A stretch of 64,000 nucleotides of DNA from the NCBI RefSeq assembly GCF_000687915.1, contig NZ_JHZY01000002.1, positions 868,001 through 932,000 on the forward strand, given 5' to 3'. The notes beneath the pieces were generated by a model. That model searched no databases and was not told the origin of the DNA. It was given only the letters and a program-made list of their open reading frames with translations. Below, one piece after another: positions 28,475 through 36,500 of the stretch. A program made the translations under genes and the position numbers. The DNA comes from Leeuwenhoekiella sp. MAR_2009_132 (GTDB lineage Bacteria > Bacteroidota > Bacteroidia > Flavobacteriales > Flavobacteriaceae). How positions within the stretch are numbered: position 1 is the stretch's first letter; each line of letters begins with the position of its first letter.

Positions 28475-29782
28475 TTAATTACCTCTTCCTCTTGAGCTTC
28501 TTTGAGATGAGCTTTCTCTATTTGAACTTTTACTTGTTCTGGCAGCACTGCTGCTACGTGAATTTTGAGAACTTAGAACAGTACGCTTAGGTGCAGCAGA
28601 ACGTTGTTGTGACGTATTTCTCTGCGCTACCTGTCGTTGCGAACTATTATTTGATTTAGTTACACTGCGACTTTGAGGTGCGCGTTGTGTTACTGCTCGT
28701 TGTGTTTTTGAAGTATTTCTTTCTGGGGAAGCACTTCGTTGATTTCTCACAGGTGCTGCTGCACGTTGTTGTGGAGCTCGTTGAGCAGCCTGTGATGACC
28801 TTGCAGAAGAGCTACGTGAATTTGTAGTTCTATAAACTTCAGGGCTTGCATTTCTAGAACCTCGTGAATCAATTATAGCTGGTGATTTACTATTGCGTGA
28901 TGGAGTAGAGGATCTTGCTGAATTACTTCTTGAATTGCTAGAACGACTCTGCACCTGATTTGACTTACTATACTGTCTAGAATTTGTATTTCTCTTAGCT
29001 TCCTGAGAACGACTTGTATTAGATCTATTATTAGCAGCACTTCTAGAGTTAGTAGCATAACGTCTATCGTTATTTACTTGAGTCCTAGCTGTAACATAAC
29101 TACCTCTTCTTGCGTTATTATGTGCCACACGTCCTTTAGGTCTTTTAAAGTCGTGATATGCATTTGCATACCCATTGCGGTAACCTTGATTGTAATGGCT
29201 TCTGTGATATGCGTAATCATAACGTACAGGACGATAATATCTTCTATACGGTGTATTATACACTAAACATCTATCAAAAAACGGGCGGTAGAAAAAATTA
29301 TGGTAGGGATGGTACACATAACCTCTGTTGTATATATTTATATAACCGGTTACGTGCGAAAATCTTGATCCGTTATAAAAAACATTCAACCCACCTACAT
29401 TTACAATACGATCATTGCGGTAGTTTATATATACATTACCTGCCTGTGTAATTCTACCCCAGTTATCGTAGTAAATAGGAACATCTTCTATTTGTAATAC
29501 AGCACCATAATCATCGTATTGAACATAAGGATCGTAATTGTAACCCGAGTTATAGCTAATATTTACAGGGCCCGCATTTACATTTACGTTAACTGCTCTT
29601 TGAGCTATTTGAGGTAGAACAAAATCGAATTCACCATCTGGGTAAACCGAAAATTCAACACCGCCTTCAACAAAAATATAACGACTGCCATCATACCGGG
29701 TCGAAGTAGCATCCAGGGACTCCGCTTGTATTGGAGTAAGGCCAGACATAAGGCCTATAAAAAGAAAGAATAAGTTTTTCAT
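28475..29782 (-). CDS. Exported protein with long Ser/Arg/Asn-rich tail
   Basis: The 435-residue protein has a signal peptide (MKNLFFLFIGLMSGLTPIQAES). Residues 25-180 are an ordered, beta-rich domain with VEFSVYPDGEFDFVLPQ and repeated Tyr-rich strands (VYINYRNDRIVNVGGLNVFYN). Residues about 215-435 are low complexity, dominated by Ser, Arg, Asn, Gln and Ala (for example NSRSSSARSS), strongly basic and probably disordered. It could bind acidic polymers such as LPS, DNA or exopolysaccharide; this is speculation. The family is seen in Flavobacteriaceae without a known function. Confidence 0.75.
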   Translation of the reverse strand: MKNLFFLFIGLMSGLTPIQAESLDATSTRYDGSRYIFVEGGVEFSVYPDGEFDFVLPQIAQRAVNVNVNAGPVNISYNSGYNYDPYVQYDDYGAVLQIEDVPIYYDNWGRITQAGNVYINYRNDRIVNVGGLNVFYNGSRFSHVTGYINIYNRGYVYHPYHNFFYRPFFDRCLVYNTPYRRYYRPVRYDYAYHRSHYNQGYRNGYANAYHDFKRPKGRVAHNNARRGSYVTARTQVNNDRRYATNSRSAANNRSNTSRSQEAKRNTNSRQYSKSNQVQSRSSNSRSNSARSSTPSRNSKSPAIIDSRGSRNASPEVYRTTNSRSSSARSSQAAQRAPQQRAAAPVRNQRSASPERNTSKTQRAVTQRAPQSRSVTKSNNSSQRQVAQRNTSQQRSAAPKRTVLSSQNSRSSSAARTSKSSNRESSSQRSSRGRGN

Positions 29783-29943
29783 GATTTCTAAATTTTAATG
29801 GTTTGTACTCTTTGAACTTTTTGGATGGTACATTTAATACTTTACAAGGAGCGTGCCATAATTTAAAAACACAGGTTTTGGATTGTGTAACAAATGGAAT
29901 GATTTGGGTACTTATATAGTAATCAATCAAATATCAAAAAATC

Positions 29944-30288
29944 ATGAACTTAAGAGAAGATAGAAGTTTAGTTGCACTCGCACATTTAAGTCAATTAATA
30001 AATTTTGTTACAGGTTTTGGAGGCTTCGTAATACCATTGGTATTGTGGTTAACCCAAAAGGATAAAGTTTTTGACATGGATTCTCAAGGAAAGCAAATCT
30101 TGAACTTTCAAATCAGCACGTTTATCCTAACGTTGTTTTGTGTGCCAGCAATTTTGCTTTTTGGGCTTGGTGTTCTCGGCCTTCTTATTCTCGCTGTGCT
30201 TATTTTTATTTTCCCCATTATTAATGCTATAAAAGCAATAAATGGAGAACATACGTATTACCCGTTATCGTATCAATTCTTAACGTAA
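29944..30288 (+). CDS. DUF4870 domain membrane protein
   Basis: A 114-residue protein with three hydrophobic segments and the family pattern LAHLSQLINFVTGFGGFVIPLVLWL, then DSQGKQILNFQIS. Function is unknown. It is a single-gene unit closed by the strong terminator that also ends the facing ammonium operon. Confidence 0.87.
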   Translation: MNLREDRSLVALAHLSQLINFVTGFGGFVIPLVLWLTQKDKVFDMDSQGKQILNFQISTFILTLFCVPAILLFGLGVLGLLILAVLIFIFPIINAIKAINGEHTYYPLSYQFLT

Positions 30289-30293
30289 TTAAA

Positions 30294-30330
30294 TAAAAAA
30301 ACCCCGCATCAGAAGATGCGGGGTTTTTAA
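30294..30330. terminator. Bidirectional terminator between DUF4870 and amtB
   Basis: Ten-base GC-rich arms (30301-30310 and 30315-30324) with loop AGAA, flanked by A and T runs on both sides. Confidence 0.92.
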
Positions 30331-30348
30331 AAAGTAATAACCGAAATT

Positions 30349-31587
30349 TTAATGTTCGTTTAATCCAAAATCAGGATAAGCGCTCATACCGTGCTCGTGC
30401 TCGTCTAAACCTTCGAGTTCTTCTTTTTCAGAAACTCGAAGACCCATAGTCTTTTTCAGTACAAACAAGATTATAAAAGCTGTTGTACAACAGAATGCAC
30501 CTACAATACCTACACCCGTTAATTGGGTAACAAACTGCTCCATACTAGCCATTGCACCAAATATACCTACAGCTAAAGTACCCCAGATACCACATATTAA
30601 GTGTACTGCTACAGCACCTACAGGATCGTCTAATTTTAATTTGTCTACTAAAGCAACACCAAAAACAATAATTGCACCGGCTATAACCCCTATAATAACT
30701 GCGTCATTAGGAGACATTTGATCTGCACCTGCTGTGATACCTACCAGACCTCCTAAAATTCCGTTTAGGAACATGGTTAAATCGTAGTTTTTATACATAA
30801 TAGTAGAAACTATAAATGCACTTACACCACCTGCTGCTGCAGCTAAAGAGGTTGTCACCAGTGTTAAAGATGTTAAAGCAGGATCTGCAGATAGTACAGA
30901 ACCTCCGTTAAAGCCAAACCAGCCTAACCAAAGAATTAATACTCCTGCTACAGCAAAAGGAATATTGTGTCCCGGTATAGCATTTGCTTTACCATTTTCA
31001 TCAAATTTACCTATACGTGCTCCCAGTAAGTAGATTGCAATAAGCGCAGCCCAGCCACCTACAGAGTGTACAAGAGTAGAACCTGCAAAGTCATAAAAAC
31101 CCATTGCATCTAAGAAACCGCCACCCCATTTCCAGGAACCTACTATAGGGTATACTAAGCCTACATAGATAACTGTAAAAATCATAAAGGCGCCTAGTTT
31201 AATACGCTCTGCTACTGCACCAGAAACTATAGTTGCAGCTGTAGCGGCAAACATTCCCTGAAATAAGAAATCTGTCCACCACGTGTAACCACCATCTGCA
31301 TATTCTGGGGTCATACCATTTTCTGGAGGGGCAATACCAAAACCGGCAAAGCTAAAAATCCCTGAAGAATCTTCTGCAAAGCCAGGATACATTAGGTTAA
31401 AACCTCCTATATAATAAACTAATAGACCTACACAGATGATAAACACATTTTTAAATAAAATGTTTATCGTGTTTTTCTCGCGAGTAAGTCCTATTTCAAG
31501 TAATGAGAATCCAAGGTGCATAAAGAACACAAGCCCTGTACAGATCATCATCCATACGTTGTTTGCTGTAAATAATCCTGCTTCCAT
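30349..31587 (-). CDS. amtB: Ammonium transporter AmtB
   Basis: A 412-residue trimeric channel protein with 11 membrane segments. The conserved histidine pair is in STLVHSVGGWAAL and VAVHLICGIWGTLA, preceded by the FYDFAGS aspartate. The C-terminal tail LRVSEKEELEGLDEHEHG is the conserved segment that P-II contacts. No cleavable signal peptide is evident. It is the last gene of the barrel-P-II-amtB operon, so the regulator is made just upstream of its target. Confidence 0.96.
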   Translation of the reverse strand: MEAGLFTANNVWMMICTGLVFFMHLGFSLLEIGLTREKNTINILFKNVFIICVGLLVYYIGGFNLMYPGFAEDSSGIFSFAGFGIAPPENGMTPEYADGGYTWWTDFLFQGMFAATAATIVSGAVAERIKLGAFMIFTVIYVGLVYPIVGSWKWGGGFLDAMGFYDFAGSTLVHSVGGWAALIAIYLLGARIGKFDENGKANAIPGHNIPFAVAGVLILWLGWFGFNGGSVLSADPALTSLTLVTTSLAAAAGGVSAFIVSTIMYKNYDLTMFLNGILGGLVGITAGADQMSPNDAVIIGVIAGAIIVFGVALVDKLKLDDPVGAVAVHLICGIWGTLAVGIFGAMASMEQFVTQLTGVGIVGAFCCTTAFIILFVLKKTMGLRVSEKEELEGLDEHEHGMSAYPDFGLNEH

Positions 31588-31618
31588 ATATTAATTTGTT
31601 TTGTTAGGGTTGATTAGT

Positions 31619-31957
31619 TTAGTTTAAAGTGTCGCCACCTTTTTTACCTGTTCGTATTCTGTAGGCTTCTTTAATGTCAGAAACAAAAATTTTCCCGTCA
31701 CCTACTTCTCCTGTAGATCCTGCTTCAAGAATAGCTGCAATGGTTATTTGCTCAAAGTCATCGTTTACTACTATTGATAAGTATCTACGCTGTATGTCAC
31801 TTGTGCTGTATGAAACACCACGATAAACGTGACCGTGTTTTTCATTACCCAGCCCGGTAACATCCCAATAAGAGAAAAAGTTTACTCCTTTTTCATGTAA
31901 AGCCTTCTTTACGGCTGAAAATTTTGATTTTCTAATAATCGCTTCGATTTTTTTCAT
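31619..31957 (-). CDS. P-II family nitrogen regulator
   Basis: A 112-residue trimeric signalling protein that senses ATP/ADP and 2-oxoglutarate and plugs AmtB. MKKIEAIIRKSKFSAVKKAL is the usual start, and TGEVGDGKIFV is the B-loop that binds nucleotide. The T-loop reads EKHGHVYRGVSYSTSDIQRRYL: Tyr50 aligns with the uridylylation site Tyr51 of E. coli GlnB, but the following residues differ from the VDFLPK consensus. It is 31 bases upstream of amtB, so by genome position it is GlnK-like. Confidence 0.94.
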   Translation of the reverse strand: MKKIEAIIRKSKFSAVKKALHEKGVNFFSYWDVTGLGNEKHGHVYRGVSYSTSDIQRRYLSIVVNDDFEQITIAAILEAGSTGEVGDGKIFVSDIKEAYRIRTGKKGGDTLN

Positions 31958-31977
31958 TGTGTAATTTGTGTTTTAGA

Positions 31978-33105
31978 TTAAAAAGAATATACGGCAGCAA
32001 GCAGGAAGGACCCTAAGCTTCCTTGTGGTGTTAAATCACCATCCAAGAATACATCTTCGCTAGCAGAATCTAATCTAAATTCGGGAATAAAAGTAAGAGG
32101 GCCAACTTTTGCGTTACCAGATAAGGTTAAAGCAAATACATTTCCGTCTCCGTTAGCGTCATTTCCACCTATTGCATCAAAACCACCAAACTGGCTAAAA
32201 TACTCTGGGCGTAGACCTACAGAAAAGGTTTCGCTTGCTGCGATTTGTGCGTATAACGCAACACCGTAAAAACCGAAGGAATCACCACCTAAATCTCCTG
32301 CTTCGGTAGTGTTATACGTTGTATTAAGACCTAAGTAAAAAGAATCTGAAAGGTCTAATCCAGCTGTAAGATCTACTTGAAAAGTAGCACCTACACCTTC
32401 GCCTAAGCCCATATCTGTATAGTCACCATCCTGATCACCATATAAGAAGTTTAAGTAAGCACTGCCTGCATCTGCAGAATACCCCAGTTGCGCACCGGCA
32501 GTGTAACCACCAAAAGGATTATAGTCTGTGTAATCTGTAGAGTTCATAACAGCAAGCATTGCGCTCCAATTATCGTCAAGGGCAAAATCTGCTTTAAGTC
32601 CAGAGTGAGAGAAAGGACCGTAAGAGAACATATAAGAGGTAGAGTAGTTGAAATTTGCTGCAGGCGAAATCACTTCATAACCTAAATAGGTATTCCAGTT
32701 ACCAAAGGTTAATTTTACTTTTTCACTCACATTCCAGTACACATATAATTGGTTAACAATACTAGAACTTGCTGTAGTAGAGCCAAAAACAGCATCTGTA
32801 CCACGAGGACCGTAGACAAGATCTGCAACAACTCCTACATTTCCTTTTTCATAACCAATAATAAGATTGGCCATACCTAAAGCAAAACCAGGTTGGTTTG
32901 CAAAAGAAGAGCCGGGAGCGACATAACTATCTACTTCCCCGTCTGCATCTGTATCAATTAATTTATTTGGAGCATTAAGATTTTGTCTAAAATAGGCATC
33001 AACAGAACCCGAAAGTGTAAAACCATCAGACCAGGATGTTTCTTCTTCTTGAGCTATTGCAGAAATGCTCAAGCAAATCATTAAAGGTAGTAGTAATTTT
33101 TTCAT
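31978..33105 (-). CDS. Outer-membrane porin-like barrel of the ammonium operon
   Basis: The 375-residue product has a signal peptide (MKKLLLPLMICLSISAIAQ) and alternating beta-strands over its whole length (GFTLSGSVDAYFRQNLNAP, FALGMANLIIGYE, VSLGVRPEY-like segments), ending in a strand with terminal Phe (FLLAAVYSF), the usual outer-membrane insertion signal. The barrel has DxDxDG-like loops (LIDTDADGEVDS, GNDANGDGN) that may bind calcium. It is the first gene of the operon with P-II and amtB, so it probably lets ammonium or another nitrogen source across the outer membrane. Confidence 0.82.
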   Translation of the reverse strand: MKKLLLPLMICLSISAIAQEEETSWSDGFTLSGSVDAYFRQNLNAPNKLIDTDADGEVDSYVAPGSSFANQPGFALGMANLIIGYEKGNVGVVADLVYGPRGTDAVFGSTTASSSIVNQLYVYWNVSEKVKLTFGNWNTYLGYEVISPAANFNYSTSYMFSYGPFSHSGLKADFALDDNWSAMLAVMNSTDYTDYNPFGGYTAGAQLGYSADAGSAYLNFLYGDQDGDYTDMGLGEGVGATFQVDLTAGLDLSDSFYLGLNTTYNTTEAGDLGGDSFGFYGVALYAQIAASETFSVGLRPEYFSQFGGFDAIGGNDANGDGNVFALTLSGNAKVGPLTFIPEFRLDSASEDVFLDGDLTPQGSLGSFLLAAVYSF

Positions 33106-33155
33106 TCTAAATTTGATTAATTGGTGAGTTGCTAAACTAGATAATATTTAAGACC

Positions 33156-33175
33156 ACCCCCAATATTTTAGGGGT
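33156..33175. promoter_or_regulatory. Operator-like element 1, ACCCC...GGGGT
   Basis: Inverted arms ACCCC and GGGGT are separated by 10 A/T-rich bases. It overlaps the expected -33 region of the barrel-P-II-amtB promoter, 51 bases before the start codon. Confidence 0.45.
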
Positions 33176-33208
33176 TACTGTTTAATTTTTATTATTTAAT
33201 CAAAATTT

Positions 33209-33228
33209 ACCCCCTATTTTTTAGGGTA
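33209..33228. promoter_or_regulatory. Operator-like element 2, CCCTA-TTTTT-TAGGG
   Basis: It matches element 1 at 16 of 20 positions in the same orientation and is displaced by 53 bases, about five helical turns. It contains a perfect five-base inverted repeat. Confidence 0.45.
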
Positions 33229-33577
33229 TAACATTATTTAAGGCTTAATAAAGTTGTGTTTTGTGAAATTGATTGTGTGTTATGTCCATTTTTTGTGATT
33301 TTTTAAGGTTTATGTGGTTAAAAAAGCATCGAAAACGTCAAATGTTAACATGTGTTTAAGAAAATGCTATTTTTTATTTTCTGCCAAAAAACCCTTAAAA
33401 CTGAAAAAGTGCGTTTCATTTTTTATAAAATCTGTTAACTTATTTTGATTTGTTTGCATTTTAAGTCGGTTTTATTGCTAATTATGGAATAATAAAAATC
33501 TTATTCTTTAAAATTATTAGCATAAAAGTTTATTGAATAGCTTTATGATTCAGTCTTTAAATAAGAGGAGAAATTTT

Positions 33578-36500
33578 ATGGAAAAACAGGGTTTATATTC
33601 ACCAGAATGGGAACACGAAAATTGCGGCGCAGGGTTCATTTGTAGTCTTGAAGGAAACAAGTCAAATGATATTATTCATAAGGCTCTAGAAATTCTAGAA
33701 AAACTAGAACATCGTGGTGCAGTTAGTAGTGATGGTAAAACAGGAGATGGTGCAGGTATTCTTATAGATATACCGTACGACTTCTTTGAAGAGAATTGTG
33801 ATTTTGATCTTCCGGCACCTAGAGAGTATGCGATGGGTAATGTCTTTTTACCTAAAAAGGAAAATCAACGTGCATATTGTAAAGAGGTTTTTGAAAAACA
33901 AATTAAAGATAAAGGGCTTGTACTCCTAGGTTGGAGAAAAGTACCGGTAGATGCAGGTTATCTTGGGTCTATTGCAGCCAGCGTTGAACCTCATATAGAA
34001 CAGATCTTTATAGGTAAGCCTAATGCAGATATGCAGGAGCAGGAGTTTATGATTAAACTTTATACGGCACGTAAAATTACAGAGCATACCATATTAAGTA
34101 GTAAGCTTTCTGAGCACTCTTATTTTTATTTACCAAGTTTATCTAACAAAACTTTAATATTTAAAGGGCTTTTAATGCCTGAGGATATTAAATTTTATTA
34201 TACAGATTTATTAGATCCTAAGTTAACTACACGTCTGGCTCTGGTACATCAGCGTTTCTCTACAAATACGTTTCCTACCTGGGATTTAGCACAGCCATTT
34301 AGATATATGTGTCACAATGGCGAAATCAATACCCTGCGTGGTAATGTATCTCGTATGCGCAGTAGAGAAGAACTTTTAGAAAGTGAGTGGTTTGGCGAAG
34401 AGATCAAAGAGCTTTTTCCAATTATTCTAAAAGGAAAATCTGATTCTGCATCAATGGATATGGTTGTAGAGTTGTTATTAATGTCTGGTAGATCATTACC
34501 AGAGATTATGATGATGTTAGTTCCTGAAGCCTGGGAGAAGCATCAGGATATGAGCGAGGCTAAAAAAGCATTTTACGAGTTTAACAGCTGTATTATGGAG
34601 CCTTGGGATGGTCCTGCATCTATTCCTTTTACCGATGGTGATTATATAGGAGCAGTTTTAGATCGTAATGGTTTAAGACCTTCACGTTATTCTGTAACTA
34701 AAACAGGATATGTAATCATGTCTTCAGAAACAGGTGTTCTCGATTTAGAACCAAAAAATATAGCTTTTCACGGCAGATTAGAGCCGGGAAAAATGTTTTT
34801 AGTAGATATGAAGGCTGGTCGAATCATTAACGATGAAGAGATTAAAGAAAGCATCGTATCTAAAAAGCCCTATGGAGAATGGCTAAATAAAAACCGAGTT
34901 AACTTAAAAGATATCCCGTATCGCGATGTAGATCTAAAAGTAGAAGAGACCATTTTTGATCTACGTAAAAATGCGTTTGGTTATACTGCGGAAGATATAC
35001 GTACTATTATTCTGCCTATGGCGGGAAAAGGAAAAGAGCCTATAGGATCTATGGGATCTGATACGCCATTAGCAGTATTATCTGAAAGACCCCAGCTTTT
35101 ATATAACTATTTTAAACAGCTATTTGCTCAGGTAACAAATCCACCGCTTGATGGTATTCGCGAAGAGCTTATTACAGATTTGAGTTTAACACTTGGACCT
35201 GACACTAATTTGATGGAGATTACTCCAGATTATTGTAAAAAAATTAGAATACAGAATCCGGTAATTTCAAAAGAAGATTTAGATAAGATTAAAAACTTTG
35301 ATCATCCAGATTTTAAGGTTACTGAAATACCTATGCTTTATGATGCAAACAGAGGATTAAATGGCCTTGAAGATGCATTAGAGTCTATGGTAGCTCAGGC
35401 TTCTGAAGCTATTGATGCTGGTCACACTATACTTATACTTTCAGACAGAGGAGTTAATGAGAAAATGGCGCCTATTCCTGCACTGTTAGGTTGTTCTTAT
35501 ATGAACAGCGGACTTTTTAGAAGTGGGCAGCGTTCAAAAATGAGTATTATCATAGAATCTGCAGAACCACGTGAGGTGCATCACTTCGCTTTATTATTTG
35601 GTTATGGTGCCAGTGCGATTAACCCATACATGGTTAACGAGATTATTAGAGAAGAGATAGATGAGAAAAATCTTGAAAATATAGAGTTTCAGGATGCTGT
35701 CGAAAATTACAATAAGGCCGTAGGTAAAGGAGTAATTAAGGTAATGAATAAAATAGGTATCTCTACCTTAAATTCATACCGGGGTTCTCGTTTATTTGAG
35801 GCACTGGGATTAAATTCTAAATTAATAGAAAAGTATTTCCCAAATACGCCCAGTCGTATTGAAGGTATAGGTCTATATGAAGTAGAGCAGGAGGTTGCAA
35901 AACGACACAGCCGTACATTTAAGCGTCAGGATATTTCAGGAAACCTTGAGATGGAAATAGGTGGTGATTACCGCTGGCGTCGTAACGGAGAAAAACATAT
36001 GTTTAATCCGTTAACTATAGCAAAACTTCAGGATTCTGTGCGTCAAAACAATCCGAAGACATATAAAGAATATGCGAGTTTAGTAAACGAGCAGTCAAAA
36101 CAATTAATGACCATACGCGGTCTTTTTGAATTTTCAAATTACGACCCTATTCCATTAGAAGAAGTAGAACCCTGGACGGAAATCGTAAAACGATTTAAAA
36201 CCGGAGCCATGTCTTATGGTTCTATTAGCAAAGAAGCGCATGAGAATCTTGCTGTTGCGATGAACCGTATTGGCGGAAAAAGTAACAGTGGAGAAGGTGG
36301 GGAAGATGCAGAACGTTTTTACAAAAGCCCTAACGGAGACTGGCGCAATTCTGCGATCAAGCAGGTAGCTTCAGGTCGTTTTGGAGTAACCAGTAATTAC
36401 CTTACCAGTGCTGCAGAGATTCAGATTAAAATGGCACAGGGAGCTAAACCGGGAGAAGGTGGTCAATTACCGGGAGAGAAAGTAAATAAATTTATTGCTA

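Larger units (their letters stand above)
33106..33577. promoter_or_regulatory. Divergent control region between the ammonium operon and gltBD
   Basis: This AT-rich gap has no gene. Near the minus-strand operon it contains two similar 20-base elements (listed separately) and a TAGTTTAG sequence (33132-33139, minus strand) one base off the TAnnTTTG consensus. Nearer gltB are a palindrome ATGTTAACAT (33342-33351) and T-rich stretches with repeated TTTTGTGA. No sigma-54 promoter pattern was found. Confidence 0.5.

Noticed and set aside
28873..29451. Open frames on both strands inside the Ser/Arg-rich gene
   Set aside because: They are by-products of the repetitive Ser/Arg codons; no family resemblance, no start context.
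29691..29930. 79-codon minus-strand frame upstream of the Ser/Arg-rich gene
   Set aside because: It overlaps the start of that gene in another frame and covers its promoter region; composition is not protein-like.
33106..33532. Sigma-54 promoter for the ammonium operon
   Set aside because: No TGGCAC-N5-TTGC-like sequence was found on either strand.
33533..33577. gltB start at 33533
   Set aside because: The ATG at 33578 has an AGGAG at the right distance and places the catalytic Cys after a short propeptide.
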